From an uncultured Bacilli bacterium (lineage in GTDB: Bacteria; Bacillota_I; Bacilli_A; RF39; UBA660), in contig CANRFQ010000002.1 of the NCBI GenBank assembly GCA_947629935.1, positions 1 to 64,000 on the forward strand: 64,000 bases of DNA, in the 5' to 3' direction. The position numbers and the translations under genes were made by a program. The notes under the pieces are model-generated. The model made no database searches. It worked only from the letters and a program-made list of their open reading frames with translations, and was not told the DNA's origin. Numbering within the stretch: the first letter of the stretch is position 1; each line of letters begins with the position of its first letter. Of this stretch, positions 1-8,384 are shown one piece after another.

Positions 1-206
1 TATTACAAAATGCTTTTCCAACACTAGAAAAATATATAGACCATGTTCATACTGTTGATGGAGTACCACTAAGAGTTCCAACAGATTTACAAAATGAAAT
101 TAAAAGTTTATTTAAAAATATGATAGGATTAAAAAAGAGAGGTACAAATTTATTTTTCACAGATATAGACAAACTAAAAGAAAAAATGTTAGAAGAAATA
201 AAATAA
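1..206 (+). CDS. C-terminal end of an unidentified protein (partial, 5' end outside window)
   Basis: An open frame read from base 3 runs without a stop to TAA at 204-206 and gives 67 residues. It begins LQNAFPTLEKYIDH and ends KLKEKMLEEIK. The tail is helical and lysine/glutamate rich. I do not recognise the family. The codon use (AAA, GAA, TTA) matches real genes nearby, so it is very likely the end of a real gene entering from the left. Nothing in the visible part identifies a function, and the gene downstream is far away. Confidence 0.6.
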   Translation, partial: LQNAFPTLEKYIDHVHTVDGVPLRVPTDLQNEIKSLFKNMIGLKKRGTNLFFTDIDKLKEKMLEEIK

Positions 207-337
207 ATTGCAAATAAGTCATTTTAAAAATAATATTTTATAAGTTTAATCTTATTCATCCCGAATGAGATAGTGGTACAAGCTGCTATTAAAGAAAAGA
301 GTAGTAAATAGTTGAAAAAGAGAATATAATATTAACG

Positions 338-488
338 TATACTATCTAACATTTTCATAAAAATAGAGTATATTTATATTGTACTTGGGAAAGTGTGAAA
401 ATGTTTCTCTCTTCCAGGTGGCTAGCGAGTAATAAGTGATCTTGGTTGAAAATGTAGACTAACTTCATCGTAAGATAGAGTTTTTTTT
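338..488 (+). ncRNA. Candidate structured RNA, family unknown
   Basis: The segment can fold with CTATCT (342-347) pairing to AGATAG (473-478). Inside are a TATACT/AGTATA hairpin (338-343 with about 367-372), an ACTTGGGAA/TTCCAGGT stem with one bulge (383-391 with 412-419), and ATCTT/AAGAT (439-443 with 472-476), which competes with the closing stem. A run of eight T follows at 481-488, like an intrinsic terminator. TATAAT at 325-330 could be a -10 box, but I see no good -35. I compared it by memory with T-box, 6S, tmRNA, SRP, RNase P and common riboswitches and found no match. It may be a leader RNA for the gene at 704, a free RNA, or decayed sequence. Confidence 0.35.
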
Positions 489-562
489 CTATGAAAACAT
501 GATTTAATTGTAAATATAAAAAAAGAACCGCATAATAAGAACGTAATAAATTCGAAAAACAT

Positions 563-591
563 AAAGTTATTTCGTTTGAAGTAATAACTTT
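563..591. repeat. Perfect 9-bp inverted repeat
   Basis: AAAGTTATT at 563-571 is mirrored exactly by AATAACTTT at 583-591 around an 11-base loop. It lies about 110 bp before the methylthiotransferase start. It has no T-run on the plus strand, so an operator or RNA hairpin is more likely than a terminator. Confidence 0.4.
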
Positions 592-703
592 CCAAATCTT
601 TAAAATAATATATAAATCTTAGTTTTTAAATGTTTAAATTATTGATTTTTATTTGCATCTATGTTACAGTAACTTAAAAATTAAAGGTGAGGGGGTTTTA
701 TTA

Positions 704-1996
704 ATGAAATATATGATATTTAATGATGGTTGTGTTAAAGAACATGCAATGCTAAACTATCTAGATAAAGAATTAATGTCTTTAGGTTATATTGAAGAAA
801 GTGATTACCGCCAAGCAGATATAATAATATATAGCACTTGTGCCGGGTTAAAAGATGCTATCGAAAATGCGGGTTATAATATTAGCTTTTTAGCTCATAT
901 AAAAAAACCGGAGGCTAAATTAATAATAGTAGGATGTTTAACAAGAAATTGTAACCTTGAAAAATTAGCAAATTTAGAAACAAATCGTCGTGATATTAAA
1001 ATAATTTCTGATTACAATTTTGGCCAGGCTGTAAAAAATTATTTATTAAATGAAAATTCTCAATATACTATAAAACAACAATTAGAACAAAAAACCACAT
1101 TTAAATATCATAATGATGTATGTATTCGATTAGAAATGGAAGATGGCTGTATTAATCATTGTACATTTTGTAAATATAATTATATGAAAATGCCAATTAC
1201 ATCAGTACCTTTTCATGATACTTTAGAATATCTAAAAGAACGTATTCAAAAAGGAACAAAAGTAATCAATTTAGGAGGAGAAAATTTAGCATTATATGGA
1301 ATAGATTTATATAAAAAGCCTGTTTTACATAAGTTTATTCAAGAATTATCAGAGGTTCCTGGTCTGGAAAAAATTAATCTTTTAGAAATTACAGTTTCTA
1401 ATATGTATCCAGAACTATTAAATGAAATTTGTAATAATCCTAAGATATCGAAAATATGTATTCAACTAGAAAGTGCTAGTAATAAGGTATTATCTTTAAT
1501 GAAAAGAAACCATACTATTGAAGACTTTTATGATATAGTAAAAAAACTAAGACAACATGGAAAAATTGTTACTACTATATTAATGAGTGCTTTTCCCGAG
1601 GAAACATATGAGGATTTGGATTATACAGTCCAATTTGTCAAAGAAAACGCCATATACGTTAATCAAATATGTCAATATGTTGATTTTGAGTATATACCAT
1701 CTCATCAGTTAAAACAATTTTCTCCTCGTGAGGCTGATAATCATAATAGATATTTAGTAAATAAAATTGCTCAAAGTAATAAAGAGATTTTATATAATGC
1801 TATGCCGACATTAGATCAAGCAGTGATTGTAGGACAAAATGCGAAATTTACTTATATTAATAATGGCAGCTATACAGATGGATATTCTTTTATGAAAAAA
1901 TTTCAAGAATATAATCCAGGCGATATTATAAAAGCAACTCCGAAAATGTTAGTTAAGAATCAGAATACGCCATATTTATATGTTTATAGATATTAA
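704..1996 (+). CDS. MiaB/RimO-like radical SAM methylthiotransferase, substrate unknown
   Basis: This 430-residue protein has the full layout of the methylthiotransferase family. The N-terminal domain carries the three cluster-binding cysteines C10, C46 (in YSTC) and C78 (in GCLTRN). The radical SAM motif CINHCTFC gives C149, C153 and C156 for the SAM-binding [4Fe-4S] cluster. The C-terminal 60 residues look like a TRAM-type beta domain. The family inserts methylthio groups into tRNA bases or a ribosomal protein. It is not MiaB itself, because a better MiaB lies at 14918. A longer frame starts at 653, but ATG at 704 follows a strong GGTGAGGGGG site and begins with the conserved fold. It stands alone; the substrate is unknown. 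Confidence 0.75.
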   Translation: MKYMIFNDGCVKEHAMLNYLDKELMSLGYIEESDYRQADIIIYSTCAGLKDAIENAGYNISFLAHIKKPEAKLIIVGCLTRNCNLEKLANLETNRRDIKIISDYNFGQAVKNYLLNENSQYTIKQQLEQKTTFKYHNDVCIRLEMEDGCINHCTFCKYNYMKMPITSVPFHDTLEYLKERIQKGTKVINLGGENLALYGIDLYKKPVLHKFIQELSEVPGLEKINLLEITVSNMYPELLNEICNNPKISKICIQLESASNKVLSLMKRNHTIEDFYDIVKKLRQHGKIVTTILMSAFPEETYEDLDYTVQFVKENAIYVNQICQYVDFEYIPSHQLKQFSPREADNHNRYLVNKIAQSNKEILYNAMPTLDQAVIVGQNAKFTYINNGSYTDGYSFMKKFQEYNPGDIIKATPKMLVKNQNTPYLYVYRY

Positions 1997-2026
1997 AATT
2001 TTATTATCTAAGTTAATTTAGTAAAC

Positions 2027-2069
2027 TCAATGGAAAATCATTGAAATAGCTAATTTTTTTTGATAAAAT
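2027..2069 (+). promoter_or_regulatory. Promoter of the sepF-divIVA genes with an inverted repeat over the -35 box
   Basis: TTGAAA (2041-2046) and TAAAAT (2064-2069) are separated by 17 bp, a good sigma-A promoter. The -35 box overlaps a TCAATG/CATTGA inverted repeat (2027-2044). This could be an operator, or the terminator hairpin of the upstream gene. Confidence 0.6.
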
Positions 2070-2109
2070 GATATGGTAAGATATGAGATAGACAATGGAG
2101 GAATAAATA

Positions 2110-2514
2110 ATGGCTTTTAAAAACTTAAAAAAAATATTTATGGATGAAGATGCCGAAAGTGAAGCAAGTGAAGATGAATTTTATGCAATGAGTGAAGAAG
2201 ACGCTCTAAAAGAGGCCGATAAAACAGGTAATAAAATGATACTTCTTGAACCTCGTGCTTATTCAGAAAGTCAGCAAATTGCCGATCATTTAAAAAATCG
2301 TAATAGTGTTGTTGTTAATTTAAAAAGAGTTACATCTGATCAAGCTAAACGAATTATTGATTTTCTAAGTGGAACAGTATATGCAATTGGTGGATCAATG
2401 GAAAAAATTGGAGTGGGAATATACTTATGTACTCCGAAAAATGTCAATGTTCAAGGAAAAATAACAGAAGATAATAAAGATAGTAAAAAAGATGACGAAG
2501 AAGTAGAATGGTAA
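2110..2514 (+). CDS. sepF: Cell division protein SepF
   Basis: SepF binds FtsZ and the membrane and organises the division ring in Gram-positive bacteria. The 134-residue protein has a short basic start ([10 protein letters not shown]) that fits a membrane-binding helix. An acidic linker follows, then the SepF core at about 40-120, with the typical [27 protein letters not shown] and [13 protein letters not shown] stretches. The tail is acidic. ATG 2110 follows GGAGGAATAA. It is followed at once by a DivIVA-like gene, the usual Gram-positive division arrangement, though the ylm genes are missing here. Confidence 0.93.
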   Translation: MAFKNLKKIFMDEDAESEASEDEFYAMSEEDALKEADKTGNKMILLEPRAYSESQQIADHLKNRNSVVVNLKRVTSDQAKRIIDFLSGTVYAIGGSMEKIGVGIYLCTPKNVNVQGKITEDNKDSKKDDEEVEW

Positions 2515-2550
2515 AAAGAAGATTATTTTAAAAGTTTGTCGAGGTGAGAC

Positions 2551-2979
2551 ATGAAAAAGTTTAGTACTAGTTTCAGAGGGTATGATAAAAGCGAAGTAAA
2601 TGCTTTTGTTTCGACTGTAGCCGATAAATACGAGAGTATGCTAAATAATTTAAAAGATAGAGACAAAACAATAAATGAATTAACAGAGAAAGTTAAAAAT
2701 TATAAAAATATTGAAAATAGTTTTAATCGTGCTATGGCAATGGCTGAAGAAACCGCTAGTCAAATGAAAAGATTAGCTCGAGAAGAAGCAAATAGTATTA
2801 TAAATGAAGCTAAAGCTAATGCTTCAAGAATTGTAAATAATGCCCTTGTTAAATCGGAAAAAATTGAAACTGAAAATCAAGCTTTAATGCATCGCACCAA
2901 TTTAGTAAAAAAAAGACTAAAACAAACTTTAGAAGATGAACTTGCTATGTTAGATGATATTGATGATTTTAATTATTAA
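2551..2979 (+). CDS. DivIVA-domain protein
   Basis: The 142-residue protein starts with the DivIVA signature (FSTSFRGYDKSEVNAFV), the N-terminal element that senses curved membrane. The rest is a long coiled coil from about residue 25 to 130. DivIVA proteins mark cell poles and septa and recruit division or chromosome-anchoring proteins. It is shorter than Bacillus DivIVA (about 164) and could also be called GpsB/DivIVA-like. ATG follows CGAGGTGAGAC. It lies 36 bp after sepF and is probably cotranscribed with it. Confidence 0.85.
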   Translation: MKKFSTSFRGYDKSEVNAFVSTVADKYESMLNNLKDRDKTINELTEKVKNYKNIENSFNRAMAMAEETASQMKRLAREEANSIINEAKANASRIVNNALVKSEKIETENQALMHRTNLVKKRLKQTLEDELAMLDDIDDFNY

Positions 2980-3029
2980 TATCATTTTTTTCTAAACTAT
3001 GCTAATATAATTATATAAGGAGAGATAAA

Positions 3030-3566
3030 ATGTCAATAAATGAAGTAGAAAGTAAAATGCAAAAAGCCCTTGAAAATATGGAAGCTAGATTTACTAATGT
3101 TCGAGCTGGAAGAGCTAATCCAGCGATGTTAAATGGGATAATGGTAGATTATTATGGCACTCCAACTCCAATCAATAGTCTAGCTAATATTACTGTACCA
3201 GAGGCTAAGCAATTGTTTATTAAACCTTTTGATAGGAATGTATTAAAAGATATTGAAAGAGCTATTAATGAAGCTAATATAGGCATTACACCAACTAATA
3301 ACGGAGAAGTTGTGATATTAACAGTACCTGATTTAACTGAAGAGCGTCGTCGTGATTATGTAAAACAAGTAAAAGCTATGGCTGAAGATGCAAAAGTAGC
3401 TTTAAGAAATATTCGTCAAGAAGCTAACCAAACCATCAAAAAAGAAGAACTTCCTGAAGATGAAGAAAAAAATATGATGGAAGATGTCCAAGAATTAATT
3501 AATAAATACAATAAAATTGTTGATGATAAAGCTAAAGAAAAAGAGCAAGAATTAATGCAAGTATAG
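3030..3566 (+). CDS. frr: Ribosome recycling factor
   Basis: RRF splits post-termination ribosomes together with EF-G. The 178-residue product is close to the family's usual 185 residues and carries the hallmark RAGRANPAML near residue 26-35 and VDYYGTPTPINSLANI in the head domain. The C-terminal three-helix part has the typical RRDYVKQVK and IRQEANQ stretches. Its start follows AAGGAGAGATAAA. Usually frr follows pyrH; here it follows divIVA and is closed by its own terminator. Confidence 0.97.
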   Translation: MSINEVESKMQKALENMEARFTNVRAGRANPAMLNGIMVDYYGTPTPINSLANITVPEAKQLFIKPFDRNVLKDIERAINEANIGITPTNNGEVVILTVPDLTEERRRDYVKQVKAMAEDAKVALRNIRQEANQTIKKEELPEDEEKNMMEDVQELINKYNKIVDDKAKEKEQELMQV

Positions 3567-3592
3567 AGTAAATCTTATGATTTACTTTTTTA
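3567..3592 (+). terminator. Intrinsic terminator after frr
   Basis: AGTAAATC (3567-3574) pairs perfectly with GATTTACT (3579-3586) and is followed by T residues. It begins right after the frr stop, and the next ribosome site (AAAGGAG) follows at once, so it may be an attenuator for csaA. Confidence 0.75.
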
Positions 3593-3602
3593 AAGGAGAA
3601 AT

Positions 3603-3932
3603 ATGGTAGAATTTAAAGATTTTTTAAAATTTGATATTAGAGTAGGAACAATAATTAAAGCCGAAGACTTCAAAGAAGCACGAAAGAAAGCCTATAAGTT
3701 AGTTATTGATTTTGGTGATGAAATTGGGTTAAAAAAATCATCTGCTCAAATTACTGAAAATTATAAAATAACTGATTTAGATAATAAACAAGTAATTGCT
3801 ATTATTAATTTTCCTGAAAAACAAATAGCTAATTTTCTTTCGGAAGTTTTAGTTTTAGGTATATATACAGATGACGGAGTAGTTTTATTAAGCCCTGAAC
3901 AAAAAGTAAAAAACGGAATGAAAATCGGTTAG
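3603..3932 (+). CDS. csaA: CsaA-like tRNA-binding-domain protein
   Basis: The 109 residues form one EMAP/Trbp111 OB fold. It opens with FKDFLKFDIRVGTIIKAEDF and contains KLVIDFGDEIG, the signature of the stand-alone tRNA-binding domain. Bacillus CsaA has the same length and is a homodimer described as a secretion chaperone; the fold itself binds the tRNA elbow. The core QI..NY and VIAIINFP segments are present. It is a single domain and not the tail of MetG or PheT, because no synthetase is attached. ATG follows AAAGGAGAAAT. Confidence 0.88.
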   Translation: MVEFKDFLKFDIRVGTIIKAEDFKEARKKAYKLVIDFGDEIGLKKSSAQITENYKITDLDNKQVIAIINFPEKQIANFLSEVLVLGIYTDDGVVLLSPEQKVKNGMKIG

Positions 3933-3935
3933 CCC

Positions 3936-3964
3936 TTTAAGTTTAAAATTGAAAATGATATAAT
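3936..3964 (+). promoter_or_regulatory. Possible promoter of the DUF2207 gene
   Basis: TATAAT at 3959-3964 lies 17 bp after a weak TTTAAG (3936-3941). The start codon is 22 bp further on. Confidence 0.4.
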
Positions 3965-3985
3965 TTTCTTAGGATGTGAAAACAA

Positions 3986-5902
3986 ATGAAAAAAATCGGG
4001 TTATTTTTATTATTACTGATAGTGCCTCTAGCAGTAAAAGCTGAAGTTGATTATAATATAACAGATTATTATATTTCTTCAGAAGTTGAAATTGCCGGAG
4101 GGATTAAAATAAAAGAATTATTAGTCTTAGATGGCACATTTAATGGCTACCAACGAGATATTATCTATAAAAATAGTTCTTTACCAAAATGGGAAGCAGG
4201 AAAAATTAATTTTGAAAAAAGTTCTATTTATGGAGGTAGTAGCTTAGAAAATCTTAGAGTAGCTACCTTTAAAGTAGGAGATAATGTTGATTTTAAGACA
4301 ATGCAAGATATTAATAGTGCTTCTTTTGCCGAGGAAGTAAGTAATGCTTCCTTAGGTGATAGGAATGTTTACACTATCGAAAAAACTGATGATGGCGAAA
4401 ATATTAAGATGTATAGTCCTTCTAATAATGGAAGAGTAGCTTTTTATTTAGAATATGTAATCACTAATGCCGTTGTTATGCATAATGATGTAGCTGAGTT
4501 ATATTATCCTTATATAGGTGATAAATTTAGTGATCCTATTGGTAATGTGCAAGTGCAAGTAATTTTACCATATTCTGATACGTCTGATAATTTTCGCATT
4601 TGGGCCCATGGACCTTTAACTGGCGAAATTAAAAAATATCAAAACGAAGATAAAGAACCAATTGGTGTATTAGCAAGTGCAAAAAATTTACAAGCCAATA
4701 CGGGATTTGATATTCGTTTAACTTTTGATAAATCGCTCATTCAAATTCCTGATTTTATGAATCATTCTAATGAAGACGCTCTAGCCAAAATTATTGCGGT
4801 AGAAGAAAAAAGAGCTGATGAAGCAAACGCTCAAAGAGCAAAAATTAGATTAATTTATTATTCGATTATGGGATTTGTAGCTGCTTATATAGCTGGTTTA
4901 ATAGCATTATGGATATATATTTATATTAAACATGATAGAGAATACCAAAGTGATTTTAAAGGCAAATATTATCGAGATTTTATTGAAGATTATGATGTTG
5001 AAGTCATAGATTATTTGCTACACCGTACTATTACTCCTAATGCCATGAGTGCTTCTATAATGAATTTAATTTATAAAAAAAATATTGAAGTTACCGAAAT
5101 TGCTGGTAAAAAGAAAAACAAGGAGTATAAATTTATTTTAAAAAATAAAGATAATTTATCAGAAGCTGAAAATTATTTGATTGATTTCCTATTTACTTCC
5201 GTGGGTGATAATAATGAATTTACGACTAAAGATTTACAAGATTATGCAAATTCTAGCCATACATATTCCATATTTACAGCCAAATATCAGAATTGGAAAA
5301 ATAAAATAATTGCCGAAGGTCAAAATCAACACTTCTATGAAAACAAAGATAAAATAAAAACACTGGGGATTTCCTATTCTATTTTAGGTATTATTATCTT
5401 TATTATAAGTATGCTTAACAATGTTCAAGGTATCTTTATATATTTAATGATAATTCCAATAGGTATCTTTCTATTTTACACAATATCATTTAATAAACGA
5501 ACTAAAAAAGGGAATGATGATTATGCCAAATGGATGGGCTTTAAAAACTTTTTAAATGACTTTGGTACCTTTGAAACTAAAGAGTTGCCAGAAATAGCTT
5601 TATGGGAACGTTATATGGTTTATGCGGTGATTTTTGGTGTTGCTGATAAAGTCCAAAAAGCTATGAATGTTAAAATTAAAGAATATGATCCTAATAATCC
5701 AATGTACGCTCCATATATGAATAGTTGGTTATATTATGATATGCACTATCATTTAGCAAATACCGTCCATCAAGCTGTTACAACTAGTATAAATGCTGCT
5801 ACTGCTCATTCTGTAAATTCTAGTGGCAGTGGCTTTGGTGGGGGATTTTCATCTGGTTCCGGAGGAGGCTTCGGAGGCGGTGGCGGAGGTCACGGATTTT
5901 AA
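3986..5902 (+). CDS. DUF2207-family membrane protein with signal peptide and glycine-rich tail
   Basis: The 638-residue product starts with a signal peptide (MKKIGLFLLLLIVPLAVKA, likely cut after Ala19). A beta-rich domain outside the membrane follows, to about residue 270. One transmembrane segment is near 290-312 and a hydrophobic pair near 455-500. A cytoplasmic region lies between them. The last 30 residues are almost only Gly, Ser and Phe and end in GGGGGGHGF. This is the DUF2207 layout, widespread in Bacillota and of unknown function. The glycine tail is typical of the family and not an error. The gene seems monocistronic, with its own terminator. Confidence 0.8.
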   Translation: MKKIGLFLLLLIVPLAVKAEVDYNITDYYISSEVEIAGGIKIKELLVLDGTFNGYQRDIIYKNSSLPKWEAGKINFEKSSIYGGSSLENLRVATFKVGDNVDFKTMQDINSASFAEEVSNASLGDRNVYTIEKTDDGENIKMYSPSNNGRVAFYLEYVITNAVVMHNDVAELYYPYIGDKFSDPIGNVQVQVILPYSDTSDNFRIWAHGPLTGEIKKYQNEDKEPIGVLASAKNLQANTGFDIRLTFDKSLIQIPDFMNHSNEDALAKIIAVEEKRADEANAQRAKIRLIYYSIMGFVAAYIAGLIALWIYIYIKHDREYQSDFKGKYYRDFIEDYDVEVIDYLLHRTITPNAMSASIMNLIYKKNIEVTEIAGKKKNKEYKFILKNKDNLSEAENYLIDFLFTSVGDNNEFTTKDLQDYANSSHTYSIFTAKYQNWKNKIIAEGQNQHFYENKDKIKTLGISYSILGIIIFIISMLNNVQGIFIYLMIIPIGIFLFYTISFNKRTKKGNDDYAKWMGFKNFLNDFGTFETKELPEIALWERYMVYAVIFGVADKVQKAMNVKIKEYDPNNPMYAPYMNSWLYYDMHYHLANTVHQAVTTSINAATAHSVNSSGSGFGGGFSSGSGGGFGGGGGGHGF

Positions 5903-5913
5903 TAATTACTGAT

Positions 5914-5937
5914 AAACTCGAAATTTTTTCGAGTTTT
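5914..5937 (+). terminator. Intrinsic terminator after the DUF2207 gene
   Basis: AACTCGAA (5915-5922) pairs with TTCGAGTT (5928-5935) and runs into TTTTATT. Confidence 0.75.
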
Positions 5938-5980
5938 ATTAGCTCTAAAAATTTGTTATAATTATGATGGTGAAAGCAAT

Positions 5981-6616
5981 ATGGAAGTAAATATTGGTCC
6001 ATATAATATTGAAATTATAATTGTATATAAAAAAAATAAGAATATTTATATGCGGGTGAAACAAGATTTAAAACTCTATATTACCTGCCATCCTCTAGTA
6101 AGTAAAAAAGAATTATTAAAGCTTATTCAAACTAACGAAAAAAGTATTATTAAAATGTATGAAAAAATGTTAAAAACTAATCAATATGAAAATGAATTTT
6201 ATTATTTAGGTGATAAATACGAAGTTGTTTTTAATGAAAATATAAACTCCCCAGAAATAAACGGATCGAATATTTATGTCAAAAATGAAAAAATGTTAAA
6301 TAAATTTTGGCAAGATGAATGTAAGCGTATTTTTTCGAAAAGAGTCCAAGATTTAAAAATTTTATTTCCGTATTTACCCCAATTTAGTCTAAAAATAAGA
6401 AAAATGAAAAGTCGGTGGGGTGTTTGTAATCGCAGTAATAATACTGTAACATTAAATAGTGAGTTATTAAAAAAAGATCTTTCACTTTTAGATTATGTTA
6501 TAATTCACGAATTCTGTCATTTTAAGCATCCTAATCATAGTGCTGCTTTCTGGCAAGAGGTAAGTAAACATTATCCTTATTATAAATTAGCAAGAAAACG
6601 TTTGAAGGAGGTCTAA
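5981..6616 (+). CDS. YgjP-type (DUF45) zinc-dependent metalloprotease-like protein
   Basis: The 211-residue protein has the zinc motif HEFCH at 176-180 and, six residues later, the second conserved stretch NHSAAFW (185-191), as in the YgjP/WLM family (HExxH, then NH..FW). The MKSRWGVCN segment near 142-150 is the family's other signature. Family members are predicted metal-dependent hydrolases; a substrate is not established. ATG 5981 follows GGTGAAAGCA. It shares an operon with the TrmH gene, whose ribosome site lies over this stop codon. Confidence 0.85.
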   Translation: MEVNIGPYNIEIIIVYKKNKNIYMRVKQDLKLYITCHPLVSKKELLKLIQTNEKSIIKMYEKMLKTNQYENEFYYLGDKYEVVFNENINSPEINGSNIYVKNEKMLNKFWQDECKRIFSKRVQDLKILFPYLPQFSLKIRKMKSRWGVCNRSNNTVTLNSELLKKDLSLLDYVIIHEFCHFKHPNHSAAFWQEVSKHYPYYKLARKRLKEV

Positions 6617-6618
6617 GC

Positions 6619-7362
6619 ATGAATTTAATTACTTCATTAGACAATATTAATGTTAAAAGATGGTGTAAATTAAAAAGCAAAAAATATCGTGATAAAGAAG
6701 GAGCTTTTTTAATCGAAGGTGAGCATTTAGTTTTAGAAGCGATAAAGCAAAATGTAGCTATAGAAGTAATTTTAGATAGTGAAACTATTTTACCTGTAGA
6801 TATTCCTAAATATTACGTAACCAAGGATATATTAAAAAAAATCACCTCATTAGAAAATCCGCCGACAATGCTAGCTGTAGCTAAAAAAATTCCCGAAAAA
6901 CCTTATGGTCAAAAATTACTGTTGATTGATAGTCTGCAAGATCCTGGTAATTTAGGCACTATTATAAGAACATCAGTGGCCTTTAATATTGATACTATTG
7001 TTTTAGGAGAAAATACTGTCGATTTATATAACGAAAAAGTTTTAAGAGCTACTCAAGGTTTAATTTTTCATATTAATCTTATTAAAAGAGATTTATATAC
7101 TTTTATTGATGAATTAAAAAAGAACAATTATAAAGTTATTGGGACAAATGTAACGCATGGCCAAAAAATTGAAGAACTAGATTTACCAAATAAATATGCC
7201 TTTATAATGGGTAATGAAGGTAGTGGGGTAAGTGAGATAATTTTAGATAAATGTGATAATTATGTTTATATTCCAACTAGTGAAGCTTGTGAAAGTTTAA
7301 ATGTGGCTATTGCTACTGGTATTATTCTTTATGAATTGGATAAAAAGGATGCTAGAAAATAA
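6619..7362 (+). CDS. TrmH/SpoU-family RNA 2'-O-methyltransferase
   Basis: SPOUT-class enzyme that methylates ribose 2'-OH in rRNA or tRNA using SAM. The 247-residue product has an N-terminal RNA-binding substrate domain (about 1-95, with KYRDKEGAFLIEGEHLV). The SPOUT knot carries the three motifs: DPGNLGTIIRT, FIMGNEGSGVS, and IPTSEACESLNVAIATGIILYE near the end. This is the arrangement of RlmB/TsnR-like YsgA proteins. In Bacillota such a gene often precedes pheST; no pheS or pheT is here. Start ATG follows AAGGAGGTCTAAGC overlapping the upstream stop. Confidence 0.9.
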   Translation: MNLITSLDNINVKRWCKLKSKKYRDKEGAFLIEGEHLVLEAIKQNVAIEVILDSETILPVDIPKYYVTKDILKKITSLENPPTMLAVAKKIPEKPYGQKLLLIDSLQDPGNLGTIIRTSVAFNIDTIVLGENTVDLYNEKVLRATQGLIFHINLIKRDLYTFIDELKKNNYKVIGTNVTHGQKIEELDLPNKYAFIMGNEGSGVSEIILDKCDNYVYIPTSEACESLNVAIATGIILYELDKKDARK

Positions 7363-7423
7363 AAAAATTGATGTTTCATACCAGGATTAGATTAGTTAAA
7401 AAGTAAAAAATATAAAATTTATG

Positions 7424-7448
7424 ATTTACATGCTGTAAATTCTTTTTT
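7424..7448 (+). terminator. Intrinsic terminator
   Basis: ATTTAC (7424-7429) pairs with GTAAAT (7435-7440), followed by TTCTTTTTTT. It closes the YgjP-TrmH operon about 60 bp after the stop. Confidence 0.65.
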
Positions 7449-7480
7449 TAAAGTATAAAAGATGTTTTGGAAAATTTAAC

Positions 7481-7508
7481 TTGAAAATCTTTAAAAAATA
7501 TGTATAAT
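7481..7508 (+). promoter_or_regulatory. Promoter of the HEAT-like gene
   Basis: TTGAAA (7481-7486), 16-bp spacer, TATAAT (7503-7508) preceded by TG. The ribosome site AAGGAG follows at about 7517. Confidence 0.7.
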
Positions 7509-7531
7509 ATTTTTACCAAGGAGATTGAAAA

Positions 7532-8311
7532 ATGAATGAACCCGATTTAGAATATTTAAAAATATACTTAGATACCCATAAAGATCTAGAAAAATTAGAA
7601 AATGGTGATTTTACTAATTTAAATTTAAATAATTGGTTTGAAGATCATAAGCATTCTTATATATTGGCTACTATCAAAGGGTGTGCAAAGAATGCAAATT
7701 TAGCAGTTTTAAATCTTATCGTTTCCTATGCCCATGAATTATTAATTAACGAGCGAGAGTATAAAAGTTTAGGAGTTGATTTTCTTTTAAAAGAAGCATT
7801 AATAGTGGCTTATGAACATGAAGATTTTTATGCTCCTATATTATCTAAATTATCTGAAAGTCCTCAGGCTTGGATTCGCCAATTATGTTGTGGAGCATGC
7901 TATAACAAACTTTTAAATGATGAGGATTCCGAAGTAAGGAAGACAGCCAGCAAGTGTGCTTCAGTTAATAACAAATATGATGCTATTAATCCTATTGATA
8001 CGCTCTATACGCAAAGAATTGATTTTTTAATTATGGCATTACAAACAGGAGCTATTCAAGTTGTAAAGCAAGGTATAAAAGATAGGAATTCAAATGAGAG
8101 AATTTGGAATGTTGCCTTTTATAGTTTAATGTTTGATGATAAAATAGAAGTCATCGAAATAGATAGTTATATTTTAAATATAGCTGACATTGATAAATTA
8201 GTTTTAGCTGATGTTATTGATGATTTAATTAATGACGGAAAAATTAAAATAAAACCAGATATGTTTCCCGAATGTTTTTCAAAAAATAAGGAACGAACTT
8301 TAAAAAAATAA
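7532..8311 (+). CDS. Hypothetical protein with HEAT-like helical repeats
   Basis: The 259-residue protein is predicted all-helical, with no signal peptide or membrane segment. Residues around 110-150 (AWIRQLCCGACYNKLL then DEDSEVRKTASKCASV) read like HEAT/Armadillo repeat units, where the second stretch matches the usual D.d..VR..Aa pattern. HEAT proteins are scaffolds or binding platforms. It has its own promoter and sits alone upstream of the SUF operon. I cannot give a function; repeat assignment is moderate. Confidence 0.6.
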   Translation: MNEPDLEYLKIYLDTHKDLEKLENGDFTNLNLNNWFEDHKHSYILATIKGCAKNANLAVLNLIVSYAHELLINEREYKSLGVDFLLKEALIVAYEHEDFYAPILSKLSESPQAWIRQLCCGACYNKLLNDEDSEVRKTASKCASVNNKYDAINPIDTLYTQRIDFLIMALQTGAIQVVKQGIKDRNSNERIWNVAFYSLMFDDKIEVIEIDSYILNIADIDKLVLADVIDDLINDGKIKIKPDMFPECFSKNKERTLKK

Positions 8312-8384
8312 TATTAAGATAAGATTAAGAAAAAATTCCAATTTTTTTCTTTTTTTGTGATAAAATAAAGGGTAGGTGATTTAT

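Larger units (their letters stand above)
207..703. other. Gene-free region of about 500 bp upstream of the methylthiotransferase gene
   Basis: No convincing coding frame is visible on either strand. The middle (about 338-488) is richer in G and C than normal intergenic sequence here and has several pairing segments, described separately as a possible RNA. Further on is a perfect 9-bp inverted repeat (563-591). The last 100 bases are plain AT-rich leader, ending in the ribosome site of the gene at 704. Confidence 0.5.

Noticed and set aside
241-560. T-box riboswitch in the leader of the methylthiotransferase gene
   Set aside because: GAACCGCA near 535 recalls the T-box bulge, but Stem I, a GGTGG bulge partner and a terminator in the right order are missing.
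5820-6002. Minus-strand frame over the glycine-rich tail of the DUF2207 gene
   Set aside because: Produced by the complement of GGN codons and the terminator; no ribosome site.
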